From Fallopia convolvulus (Eukaryota > Streptophyta > Magnoliopsida > Caryophyllales > Polygonaceae): a stretch of 64,000 nucleotides of DNA. Positions 23,725 through 33,325 of this stretch are shown here, piece by piece. Each line of letters starts with the position of its first letter. Position 1 is the stretch's first letter. The DNA lies in contig OZ024727.1 of NCBI GenBank assembly GCA_964016875.1, positions 11,652,091 to 11,716,090 of the forward strand, in the 5' to 3' direction. The translations under genes and the position numbers were made by a program. Under the pieces are notes generated by a model. The model did not search any database. It was given only the letters and a program-made list of their open reading frames with translations, and was not told the DNA's origin.

Positions 23725-24685
23725 TTAACAAAAACACGCAAAATACCAAAGAGCCAATCAAAAGAGTCGAAATGTTAAAGAAAGTAACTTATAAACCCCT
23801 CTACAATTTACCTTGCAAGAAATTTTGGTAGATAATTCCATGGATATTTCTTTATTCAAGCCAAACAATAAGTATAGCTTGCCCAAGTGTCAACTTTCTT
23901 CATGTCCAAGGGTCTAACACATTGAAAACTTAAATGGATTAATCTCACATTTCCAGAAGAAAGAAAGTGCCATTTTCAGTTTTTCACTTATCTAGAATTC
24001 ATATCAGCAACACATTACATTTTAGCATACACAAGTATGAACAAAAGTTACAAAACAACTTCAGCAGACATCAGATATTCAGATTACACTTCAGCAGAAG
24101 AAAATTTCTAAAAGAGCAGCACATTTCACTATTTCAACAAAAATCAGATTATGCAAGTATTGGGCTCTAGTCTGTATAGTAACTAGAAGGAGCATCAAAT
24201 TTTGGAAAATGTCATGCACAACTGCACAAGAAAATTTAAAATGCTACAACTTAAAATTTAACCACGCAAAAATGCTAGAGCTTGATCGAGTTGTTCTAGG
24301 AGTGAAAAGTTAGCAGTTCAGTTGACATAGCGAAAAGATTTCGAGTGCATCAGTACTCAATAATGAAAAGAATTCGTGAAAAATCATACATACGGACATA
24401 CTTGTGTCAATTGTCGAGAACGAACAAAGAGCGGGGACTCGGGGAGAGTGGGAGAAAATGGAGAAGGAGCTGGCGACGTGAGGTGGATCCTTCGAGTTTC
24501 GACAGATCAACTCATCTCTAAACTGGCGAGAACTCAATTTGGCCAATGGTGGTGTCATGGTGATCGAGAAGACGAGATCTCTTTGGCTAGGGTTTTGAAT
24601 CTCTTTTGCTGGGAAGTGGGAAGGGGCGCGGAAAGGGAAGGGGCAAGAGACGTGGAGAATGAGATTGGACAAAGAATAAAATTAG

Positions 24686-25499
24686 TGATGAAACCCGAAA
24701 TAAGTCGTTCGCTAAATGACAAGAAACGAGATTATTATATTCGATTGTGCAAACACTTGCTCTTTATTTATGATTTCTTTACAACAAGGTTACAAGCCAA
24801 CGAGGCCTACAAGTAAACGAGGTTTACACCCTAGACCTTCTACGAGTATTCGAGGTCTCGGTCTAACAATGTCTGAGATCTCCTAATTACTAAACGATTC
24901 CACCACCTCGATGTCGCTTGATTGATCTTGACGCGAGGCTGGGCTAATAGTGTGGTGAAGATGGCTTGCGAGATTGTGTAGCGAGGTCTTTGGTGTAGAC
25001 GAGAGCTCCGTGTGACTTGAAGTCTTTTTGTGGACTTCACTTGTCTATAGCGAGGTCTTTTAACGATGTTTCAATCACGTCGATCTTCAACGAGCAAGAT
25101 AGTTCTTGAGTTCAAGATGTTTTTCAACCCCTTCTTTCTACGAGGTTCTCCTCTATTTATAGAGGATTGGGGAGTCGAGTTCTCATCAATGTCCGATGTG
25201 GGACGCCCGAGATCAGGGCTTCTGATTGGTCTGGAGGCGAGGCAGCCGGTGATTGGCTTGGGGAAGCGGCGTTAGCTGAGTGGTCCTGGTGGGCGGGTGT
25301 GTCAGTAGAGTCGGTTACGAGGTTATAGACCTCGCTGAGTGGTCCGAGGTTTCGGAGGGCCTCGCGAGTGTAGGAATTTTGTTTAATTAAATGATGGGCA
25401 CGGTTGTGGGCCCCATAATCCTCCTTGGGAGCCGCGTCGGGTGTGCTCATTTCTTGCATTCCGGGCCCAATTCTTATTTTATTGTTTTGGACATCATCA
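24686..25499 (+). repeat. 5' LTR (814 bp) of the nested element
   Basis: Runs from TGATGAAACCCGAAATAAG to GGACATCATCA. Its last 303 bp (25197-25499) align without gaps to 27222-27524. CGAGGT/ACCTCG phrases recur through the LTR, an unusual word bias. A TATA-like TCTATTTATAGAGG lies at about 25152-25165, fitting a promoter with transcription towards the right. Confidence 0.88.
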
Positions 25500-25984
25500 A
25501 AACTCCATGGCCTGGGGGCCTCTTCCCGAGGACCGCAGGTCATAAGTTTTTCAGCATATGCGAGGTGCGAGGCTCTTGGAGGTTGAGTGAACATGTTGTG
25601 TGGTGTTCTACTTGCGAGGCCCTGTACTTAGGCTTTTCTCTTGCTTGTACGAGTGATGCTTCCTGGGCATGTTCTTCGTATTTTTCTTAATGGGCCGCCC
25701 AGGTGGGGTAGGCCCAACGAGCCTTTCGGGAGCGAGGAGAGGCCCAAGCCTGCTTTTATAAGGGCGTCTCTCATACGCTTCCTCTTCATCTTCTTCCCAA
25801 CATTTTTGCTCTCCCTCTTTCTTCGTCTTCTCAGTTCCCGGTGAGCAGTTTCTTGCGACAGTTACCGACGACCCTCCGCCATCTATCAGTTGCACCACCG
25901 CCTTTTCCACGCCGATTCTAAGCAAGTAAGTGCTCGACTCCTTCTTTTGTGTTTTCGGTACTCTTTTCTCCTTTCTCGCCGCTT

Positions 25985-26335
25985 TCTGCTCTCGACGGGA
26001 TGCGGATGTTCCCTGGTGTTTCGTGCCGGTGTCACGGTGGCGGAACGGAAGGGGTGAGGACGGCGCCCATGTTTTCACGACGCCCTTTATTTTCTTCTTT
26101 TCTTGTTCTTCATCCGTTTAATGCCCTAGGTGGGCGACAGCTCGTCCCTTGGCGTCCCGCGCCGGCGTCATGATGGTGAGACGGTGGCGGTGAGGGCGGC
26201 GCTCGCGTTTTCACGACGCCTTTTATTTTCTTCTTTTCTTGTTCTTCCTCCGTTAGCGGGCAATAGTTGTTTCTCGGTGTTTTGCACTAGCGTCATGGTG
26301 GCGGGACGGTGGAGTGAGGGTGGCGACCGCCATGC
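25985..26335. repeat. Three degenerate tandem units in the leader (126-136 bp)
   Basis: The block GTTTTCACGACGCC(C)TTTATTTTCTTC at 26071 recurs at 26207, 136 bp later. The block around GCGTCATGRTGG recurs at about 26029, 26165 and 26291. Three units, the last partial, therefore lie in the untranslated leader of the nested LTR element. Confidence 0.75.
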
Positions 26336-26608
26336 CCTTGAACCTTTCGTCCACCAATCGATGGTTGGGTCTCTGCGTTTTCTCTTGGTGGTTTTGAATT
26401 TTGATATCCTCGGAAACCCAAACGTCATGATGGTTGACTGACGGGACGTTTGGGTTTCCGCCGCTGCTTTCCACCGTTGGCCTCCATTTCACCTTCTCTC
26501 TCCGCCTTTTGGCGCTTCAACTTCTCCCCCGCCGTCCTATCTTGTCAGAGTAGCCCTAGGGTGCCACGTGGCCTTCTCCCCTTATGACCTTGTGTTCTCT
26601 TTCTTTGG

Positions 26609-27221
26609 TTGCTTTGCTCGATGTCTCAACCCCCTTTTCTTTTTTCTTTTCCAGGTGCTCGCCTTTCGTGGCCTGGACATTGCTCTTTCATGCCTAGGGA
26701 AGCTTCTTTGGGCCCCCCACCAGGCTTCGCGTCCAAAGCTCAAAAGAGATCCTACGAAGAGGTTAAGAGCCCGCCGCCAGGCTTCGTGTTCAAAGCTCAA
26801 GAGAGATTCTACGAGGAGGTTTCCGAATCCGTAGGGAGTGTAGAGGCTAGCGATTCTCAAAACCTGAGGTCTCCCTCGTTGGTTTTTAGCGAACCTTCTT
26901 CCAGGGATTCCGTTGTCTCCATCAATTCTTGCTTCTCCTGACTTCGCGCATCCTCTAGTGTCGAGATGGCGTCGTCTTCGATTTCTGATGAGGAAGTTGC
27001 CGAGGTTATTGTGAGGTCGTCCGATTCCAACGAGTTCGCGAGCTTTTTTGCGGAGTACGTCACCGATGTTGTGTCCAGCGTCCCGCCCGTCCTTGAGGAG
27101 CGGATCCCTATGTCTTCAGACTCGAACGAGGCCTTCCTATCCGAGGGGGAGCGCCCCGCGAGGTCTTTTAGCTTCAAGGTCGTGCATCTGTTCAGTCTTC
27201 AGGCAGGTTTCAGGCTACCCC
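26609..27221 (+). pseudogene. Gag-like or upstream-ORF fragment of the nested LTR element
   Basis: Two short open frames follow each other on the plus strand. The first (26609-26941) contains a repeated PPGF(A/V)(S/F)KAQ(K/E)R.YEEV unit and is Ser-rich. The second starts at 26966 (MASSSISDEEVAEVIVRSSD), is acidic and Ser-rich, and runs off into the truncated 3' LTR, showing that the deletion removed its 3' part. No zinc knuckle, protease or polymerase motif is visible. An N-terminal gag region is the likeliest source but is not proven. Confidence 0.4.
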
Positions 27222-27524
27222 TGTGGGACGCCCGAGATCAGGGCTTCTGATTGGTCTGGAGGCGAGGCAGCCGGTGATTGGCTTGGGGAAGCGGCGTTAG
27301 CTGAGTGGTCCTGGTGGGCGGGTGTGTCAGTAGAATCGGTTACGAGGTTATAGACCTCGCTGAGTGGTCCGAGGTTTCGGAGGGCCTCGCGGGGGTAGGA
27401 ATTTTGTTTAATTAAATGATGGGCACGGTTGTGGGCCCTAGAATCCTCCTTGGGAGCCGCGTCGGATGTGCTCATTTCTTACGTTCCGGGCCCACTTCTT
27501 ATTTTACCGTTTTGGACATCATCA
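27222..27524 (+). repeat. Truncated 3' LTR
   Basis: The last 303 bp of the LTR, beginning TGTGGGACGCCCGAG and ending CATCATCA, at a constant 2025-bp offset from the 5' LTR. About 12 substitutions and no gaps were seen. The junction at 27221/27222 is where the deleted body was sealed. Confidence 0.9.
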
Positions 27525-27745
27525 ATTAGGGTTAGTACTTTCTCTTCACATTAGTTTTGGGCTTTTGGCCCAAGTTATAAACTCATAATGTAATAACATA
27601 TTTTTTTAAATATTACGGGTCGACCTGCAACCTGAATCGCAAAGCGTAATCTAAAAAATCCTAACTCGTAACCCGTAATATGAATAAACATGACCCGCAA
27701 CTCGTAAATTTGCGGGCGAGTCGGGTCGGGTTACGGGTCAACTCG

Positions 27746-28638
27746 TGTTGGAACAATGGTTGTTCCATGGTTTCTCTTAGTTTTGATGATAACAAACTTA
27801 GTTAATATAACTTGCTTCTACATGTAAGTGTTTCAGGAAAACAGATACATGGTCACGAGTGACGGAACATCGTGAGGAACGATGGAGGGAACGAGTGACA
27901 GATTTAGGAAGCGCGTCTCAGAAGGAACGCGGCTTTCTATAAATGGCAAGTTACCTTATCTTCTGCGAGCGATCTTCTACGAAGATTTCCAGCTGTAGGC
28001 GGTTGCTTAAGGAGATAAAAGAGAGGATAAGATCAATCTTCACACGATCTTATCTTAGGAAATCCGAGATCATTCGGTTTTGGGAAGAATCGGCATGGTT
28101 GAGGATCCGAAATCACAAACAATCTTTTTCCTTATTGTGTGGGATTTGTTAAGTGGAATATCAGCGTAATTAGGCAAGAATTACGTGTGAGATCAGACTT
28201 AACTTATCTTATAAATAGCTAGGGTTAGCTAGGGTTAAAAGCGTGGTTTTGAGAGTGTTTGAAGACGAAGAACTTGAAGAGAGAGCTTTTCAAGTGTACG
28301 AGTGTGTGGCTTTTTCCGGTGAAGAATCCACAAGTAAGTCAGTAGTTTACTTTGTCTTAGGTTTACGCTTAGGGTTGTAGAAGTCTAGTTGGTTGAACTT
28401 TGGTCGGTGCCTTAGTTACCAGGGAACTTGACTTGCCTTGTAATCGTTGAAACTTAATAAAAGTATTCTATTGAAAATCCTCTGAGAAGGAGTCTCAGGG
28501 GTAGAGGTTTTTCTTTCTACGACTTGTTAGTCGGACAGAAAGTTTTCCTCTCTAAATTCTGTGTTCTATTGTTTATTTCCGCTACCCAGGGAACCTTACT
28601 AGTTCCCTGTATTGTTACTAACGCGTCACGATCCAACA
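27746..28638 (+). mobile_element. Solo copia LTR related to the SIRE-like family
   Basis: An 893-bp LTR starting TGTTGGAACAATGG and ending CACGATCCAACA. It is flanked by ACTCG on the left and ACCCG on the right, a 5-bp duplication with one mismatch inside the hAT end; taking it out restores a GGGTCAACCCG-type hAT terminus. Its start, its GATCC-A end, a GTAGAGGTTT...TCTTTC block and several GGGAAC words resemble the LTRs of the element at 28895-39744 read on the other strand. It is a related but distinct family with its internal region lost. Confidence 0.82.
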
Positions 28639-28668
28639 ACCCGCCCTTTGGAAATCCCTAATTTGGAC

Positions 28669-28889
28669 ATGTTCAGATTGATTTCTATATCTCAATTATG
28701 AAAGTTTACTTATCAAAGCACAAGTTCGTAAGTCATTCTTATATTTTTTAACAAGTAAGAGAGTAATTGTTTTATCTCACAACAAACTTAGCGTAAACTA
28801 AAGCAAGAAATATGTCCTAGTACTTTTATAGGAAACAGAAAGTCATACCACAAGTTTACATTAGCCCATTACCATATATACAACATTCT
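28669..28889. other. Spacer between hAT and SIRE-like element
   Basis: About 220 bp of AT-rich DNA between the hAT duplication and the ACAAA duplication of the next element. Nothing recognised. Confidence 0.5.
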
Positions 28890-28894
28890 ACAAA

Positions 28895-29949
28895 TAATGG
28901 ATCGTGAACGAGTTAGCAAGAGCTTGGGAACTGGTTGTTAAGCTGTTCCCAAGGCAGCGGAAGGAATAATATCGCAAGTAATTAAAACGCTGAAAGAACA
29001 CAGTTCCTTATAGAGGAACCCCACGACAACCAACTAGTTGTGTGGGTAAACCTCTACCTCCGCTTGGAGGATTTTGAATGACTTTCTTATTTTATTGCTT
29101 GTTCCTTAGTTACAATCAACCAAGTTCAAACTTCTCTGTTCCTAAGAGTTCTACCTAAATCTAGCAACACTAATGAACCTTCTCAACTGAGTTCCTAAGC
29201 GAACTACTCTATTAAAACAAGAGAGTCAAACCTTACACCTTACAATTCAGTTCCCTTGCTCTTGGGAACTTCACCTTCATCGTCGTCGAGATCAGACACT
29301 CGCCGTCGGGGACTTCTCTTCTTCTTTCTCTTTCTCTATTGTGGGTATTTGTGAGTTCTGGGAGAAGTGCTCAATCCGAGCACTATTCATTTGGCTTTAT
29401 ACTCGAGTGAACTTGGGCTTCAATCGCATCTTTCATTTGTGTCCGAAATGCCCTTTGCTTGATGCCCAAGTTGTACTTTCTTCACATGTGACTTCAATTT
29501 GAACTAGGTCAACTTCTTGAATTGATCGGACCGTTGGATCAATCGTGACAGTCTGCTCCTCAGACTGTGCCTTCATCCTGTCCAAGACAGGATCCCGTGT
29601 TATGCGCTGATCGGTCCTTGTCCTCACATGTGAGTTCCCATATCATGGGAACTGTCCTCTTCTGAGTTCCTTTGAGAGAAACTCTTCATCGTGTAAGCCT
29701 TTGATCTCTGGTCATTCCTGGGAGTTTTCATGGGAACTTTTCTCTTCAGAGTTCCCTTGACGGGAACTCTTCATTGTGTGCTCCTGTGCTCTTTGGTCAT
29801 TCGTAAAAGTTCTTTGCTCAACCTGTGTTCCTTAGAAATACTTGATCGAAGCACATTAGTTCCCTTATAGCGTTTGTCATTATCAAAACTCGGAGAACTG
29901 TATCGTTGTTCCGATGTTTAGAACCAGAGGTCCCAACATCGTTCCAACA
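28895..29949 (-). repeat. 3' LTR of the SIRE-like element
   Basis: 1055 bp at a constant 9795-bp offset from the 5' LTR. On the minus strand it starts TGTTGGAACGATGTTGGG and ends GATCCATTA, so the usual CA end has decayed. A TATAAA box lies at 29396-29401. It contains several GTTCCC/GGGAAC palindromes. Confidence 0.93.
29249..29769 (-). promoter_or_regulatory. Three GTTCCC/GGGAAC palindromes in the LTR
   Basis: Inverted pairs at 29249-29270 (7-bp arms AGTTCCC/GGGAACT, 8-base gap), 29633-29653 (9-bp arms AGTTCCCAT/ATGGGAACT, 3-base gap) and 29749-29769 (8-bp arms GAGTTCCC/GGGAACTC, 5-base gap). The 5' LTR has the same three sites at +9795, with one arm base changed in the second. Two lie upstream of the LTR TATA box in the transcription direction and one downstream. 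They could be protein-binding sites or RNA hairpins; no function is known to me. Confidence 0.6.
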
Positions 29950-29965
29950 ATTTCCCCATTTTTGA
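29950..29965 (-). promoter_or_regulatory. Polypurine tract
   Basis: Directly next to the 3' LTR start the minus strand reads AAAAATGGGGAAATT, the purine-rich primer for plus-strand DNA synthesis in LTR retrotransposons. Confidence 0.85.
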
Positions 29966-30323
29966 TGATGACAAACCTATCACAAAAATCAGCAAGTATT
30001 TCAAAGCATGATATGCAAATGAGTTCCTACGTGTATTCCTAGGGAGCCACTTCTTGTGAATCACTGAGTTCGTACTTAGCTTTTTATGCAATTGTTCCCC
30101 CTTAGCTATAGCGTATTCTGTGATATCTTTTCAACTTAACTCATCTCGCATTTTTTGTCTTTCCCCCTTTTGACATCATCGAAAACAAGTAAACGCATAG
30201 ATAAGGAAGGAAAAGAACACGCAATCATACTAAAAACCATTCATTACTTAAGCAAAAACATGTACATAGGAACACACGAGAATATTTGTGGGAACATTGA
30301 GGCTAGGAAAAAGAAGGAAAAGA

Positions 30324-32567
30324 TCATGGGCGTGGTGGGAACAGGGCATCACAAAGTTGTGTCAAGACTTGTACAAGCTTTTCCTGGCCTTTAGCAATTT
30401 GTTCTTGGTCCCTTGCCATCTTTTCTTGTTCCCTGGCCATCTTGTCGAGTGTGTTGGCAATGTGCACCAACACTTGAGTGTTCCCATCCTGAGTGCCTTC
30501 ACCAGATGGCAGCCTTTCTTGTTCCTCCACTGGCTCAGAGTGCCGCATTTTGTGGACCACAGAGATGTCCAGTTTCCTACCTATGGTGACCTCTTCCTTG
30601 GATGTGTCGTAGAGGCCCTCTCTTAGCAAGAGTTTCTTGATGAGGCCAGCATAAGGGAGGGAGTGGGATTTGGAAGCCATACACTTCTCCATGTGCCCCA
30701 AGATTATGCGAGGAAGATTTATGGGCTTTTTGAGGAGGAAGTGGTAGAGGATAATGGCATCAGGGATGTTGATAACAAGGCGCTTCTCCTGGCGAGGGAT
30801 CACCATGTTGATGATGAATTGATGGGCCAGCTTTGCAATGAGGGACAAGTGATGAGTAGAGGTGCCAGTGGTGGGAACACGACCCTCGTAGATCGTGTTG
30901 TAAATCTCCTCACTATTGAAGTCGCCCCAGCTCTTGGTGGGCAGTTCATGGAGGCCCTGGACAGGGACCTGTAGTTGAAGGCGGATTGTAGATGTGGTGA
31001 AGATGAAGTCATCGCCTTCGAGGGAGAGAGTTCCCTTGGTGCCGTTGTCGTGAACCACAAAGTTGTTGTAGAATCGGCGCACCTGAGAGGGATCGACACT
31101 CACGGCCTCACTACACATGTGTTCCCATCCTTGGGCCTTGATCAGGTCCCATAGTTGCCCTAGCCCTTCATTGGTGAGCTGTGTTTCAGAGAGGATGAGT
31201 GGGGGAAGGAGCTTGCGATTCTCAGAGATATGGACTTTCTTGGGCACAGTTCCTTTCCCTTTCTTCTTGGAGTTCCCCCTAGAGACCGTAGTCTTTCCTT
31301 TTTGCTGAGGGGGGTCAGCCGCTTCGATCAGCAGTGGGTGGGTCCTTTCCTCTGGGACCTGTGCCGACACCACCATATGTTGTTCAGGAGCAGGGATGCT
31401 GGCAAGCTCTTTGTAAGTGGGGGCCTCTTCTTCCTCTTCAGCGTCATCACTGGAGGTCCCTTCATCATTGGAGGAGGTCAGCCCTGTTTCCTCCTCGTCG
31501 TCTTCCTGACGACGACTGCTTGTCTCAGCACCGTCAATTGGTGCTGGGTTCCCTTCTTCTTGGGCTTTGCCCCCTTGATTTTCGGAAGGTCCTTTGAGTA
31601 CGCCTTCAAATTCTTCCTCGAGGGCCTTTAGTTGGGCTTCCTCTTCAGCAGTTCCCATCATGATGGGTGCATTGGCCTTTTGGCGAGCAAGGACTCCGAT
31701 GGGGAGATTATCCTCGTCGGAGTCGAGATCTATGGTTTTCTGGGACGAAGAAGGTGGGGAAGGGAGTTTTAGTGTGGTGGGAGAAGAGGGAGGTAGAGGA
31801 GAATTTTGTGGAGTTGGGACCTTGGGAGTGGAAGGAGGAGGAGTAGGAGTGCGAGCCTTGGGACTGGAGGTCCCAGAGGCAGATTTTGAAGTGATGGGGT
31901 ATGTGGGAATGGGTGAGGTGGGTGGGGGAACTCTGGGGGAGGAAGAGGATGGAGGAGGGTTAGTAGTTCCCTCAACCATGGGAACAGGGGAGGAAGAGAT
32001 TATCATGGAGTCCCTGGGACCTGAGGTCTCAGGGATTGATTGGGGACGAGGGAGAAAGAGCTTCTCGACCTCGGATGGGTGAACGACGGCATAGGCGTCG
32101 GGTTTGGACAGATTAAGGACCTCCTCCATGTTGAGGAGGGATTTCTTCTTTGGCATGGGGAGAGAGGGGGATGAAGAAGTGGAGATTTGGGAGTGTTTGC
32201 GTTTGGAGGATTTGTGTTTGGATTTTGAGGAGTGGTGTTTGGATTTGGAGGGGTCTTTGGAAGAGTGTTTGTGTTTGGATTGTTTGGGTTTTTCGTATTT
32301 GGAAGGGGGTTCGGATCCGAAACTGTCGACGATGCGAATTTCGGAGGAAGAGGGAGGTGGAAGAGTGGAGATCGGCGGTGCTGGAGGTTGTGCCGCCGAG
32401 GGAGGAGGAAGAAAGGGACTTACATAATTGTAAAGTCCCTCGATGAGAACATCGCGAAGAGCTTCATTTTGCTCCTTCTCGACGTCCGCCATCATGGTGA
32501 GGAAAAGGGCTTTAGGGTTGTTTTGAATCCATGCCTTCATCTCGGCATAAGAATGGGCTGGAGCCAT
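30324..32567 (-). CDS. Envelope-like third ORF of the SIRE-like element
   Basis: A long ORF placed after pol, where SIRE-type elements carry their envelope-like gene. The chosen start is the ATG at 32567 (MAPAHSYAEMKAWIQ), giving about 747 residues; an in-frame ATG at 32678 would add 37 residues, partly hydrophobic. An N-terminal helical region is followed by Lys/Ser/His-rich repeats (KHKHSSKDPSKSKHHSS), a long Pro/Ser/Thr-rich stretch, acidic clusters, and then a globular part resembling the plant 'putative transposon protein' domain (QLTNEGLGQLWDLIKAQGW to RRFYNNFV and INLPRIILGHMEKC). The end is a heptad-rich coiled coil (MAREQEKMARDQEQIAKGQE). No clear transmembrane anchor was seen, so an envelope role is only by position. 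It lies in a different frame from pol, about 760 bp beyond it. Confidence 0.8.
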   Translation of the reverse strand: MAPAHSYAEMKAWIQNNPKALFLTMMADVEKEQNEALRDVLIEGLYNYVSPFLPPPSAAQPPAPPISTLPPPSSSEIRIVDSFGSEPPSKYEKPKQSKHKHSSKDPSKSKHHSSKSKHKSSKRKHSQISTSSSPSLPMPKKKSLLNMEEVLNLSKPDAYAVVHPSEVEKLFLPRPQSIPETSGPRDSMIISSSPVPMVEGTTNPPPSSSSPRVPPPTSPIPTYPITSKSASGTSSPKARTPTPPPSTPKVPTPQNSPLPPSSPTTLKLPSPPSSSQKTIDLDSDEDNLPIGVLARQKANAPIMMGTAEEEAQLKALEEEFEGVLKGPSENQGGKAQEEGNPAPIDGAETSSRRQEDDEEETGLTSSNDEGTSSDDAEEEEEAPTYKELASIPAPEQHMVVSAQVPEERTHPLLIEAADPPQQKGKTTVSRGNSKKKGKGTVPKKVHISENRKLLPPLILSETQLTNEGLGQLWDLIKAQGWEHMCSEAVSVDPSQVRRFYNNFVVHDNGTKGTLSLEGDDFIFTTSTIRLQLQVPVQGLHELPTKSWGDFNSEEIYNTIYEGRVPTTGTSTHHLSLIAKLAHQFIINMVIPRQEKRLVINIPDAIILYHFLLKKPINLPRIILGHMEKCMASKSHSLPYAGLIKKLLLREGLYDTSKEEVTIGRKLDISVVHKMRHSEPVEEQERLPSGEGTQDGNTQVLVHIANTLDKMAREQEKMARDQEQIAKGQEKLVQVLTQLCDALFPPRP

Positions 32568-33325
32568 TTGAGAAAGGTTTGGGAAAGAGAGAGTTTTTGG
32601 AAGTTTACTCGAAAGAGGGAGGAGGCAAGGTTGCAGAGGAGGAGAATGACAGGGAAGGATGAGGAGGAAGGAACCCAAAAGTGGTAAAGTAGGGTTTTAT
32701 GTGAGAGACAGAGACGAGGGTAGAAAGGGAAGTTGGTATTCTCGATAACCGTTGGCCAATGAAATCGGAGGGGCGTTTCAACTTCCCGAGCACGCCTCTG
32801 ACACGCGTCGTTTTCTTCCGGGGGAAGTCTTTTGATTTTTTGAATACTTGGCCCAAAACGCTGCAGAGGCTGACACAATTTCCTATTTCCCTAGTGACGG
32901 TTCATCTTTTCAGATCCAGTGTTCCCTTGCTTGTTAGCACCAGTTCCCATGATCTCTAGAAAGGTCATATTGAGTGGAGAGGTTAAGGGAACTCACACTC
33001 AATTTTCTTTGTGAGGCTGAGGAACTCAAAAGAGAACCAGACAATTGCAACTCGATTTTGGGATAAAGAGTTTGGCTCATGAGAAACGTTTGTCTGGTCC
33101 TTAGCTTAGGGTAGGTTTTATGATCAACCGTCATAGTGGCTTGTAGAGAGGGTTAAAGGGAACTCTGGTTGATCATATTGGGCTAAAAGAGATAGTGTTC
33201 CTCTATACATATCAAGCTCTAGACTAGTAATATGGCAAAATGAAAGCACTGAGTCCTACAGTTCCCTATCATGCATTTCTAGTTAGACTAATCAAGCATT
33301 GAGGGAGAGACAAACAGGGACTTGT

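Larger units (their letters stand above)
24686..27524 (+). mobile_element. Non-autonomous LTR retrotransposon with truncated 3' LTR
   Basis: A 2839-bp element with ends TGATG...CATCA and a perfect 5-bp duplication ATTAG (24681-24685 and 27525-27529). The 5' LTR is complete, but only the last 303 bp of the 3' LTR remain. The internal part (25500-27221) has a CT-rich, GC-rich leader with tandem repeats and open frames but no protease, integrase or reverse transcriptase. It is either a LARD-like non-autonomous element or an autonomous one that lost pol and the 3' LTR start in one deletion. About a dozen differences in the 303-bp LTR overlap show moderate age. Confidence 0.88.
18822..28660 (-). 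mobile_element. hAT transposon with four nested insertions
   Basis: The element starts TAGGGCTGTCCAACAGG, and the complement of its right end starts TAGGGATTTCCAAAGGG. It is flanked by a perfect 8-bp duplication ATTTGGAC (18814-18821 and 28661-28668), diagnostic of hAT. Both subterminal regions are packed with GGGTCGGGT/CGACCCGCAACCCG words, usual in plant hAT ends. Inside lies a broken hAT transposase on the minus strand. Removing the solo LTR (19132-20680), the small MITE (21107-21592), the LTR element (24686-27524) and the second solo LTR (27746-28638) with their duplications leaves about 4.05 kb, the size of an autonomous hAT. The host element is thus older than all four passengers. Confidence 0.9.

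Noticed and set aside
24376..24816. 146-codon plus-strand ORF
   Set aside because: It crosses the exact start of the nested LTR (24686) and has no domain; it is a chance frame.
29433..29627. 64-codon minus-strand ORF present in both LTRs
   Set aside because: It lies wholly in the LTR, and the second copy at 39228-39422 simply reflects LTR identity.
31594..32687. Long plus-strand ORFs rich in Gly, Glu and Phe
   Set aside because: They are antisense to the Pro/Ser/Lys-rich env-like ORF, whose codon bias leaves the complement open.
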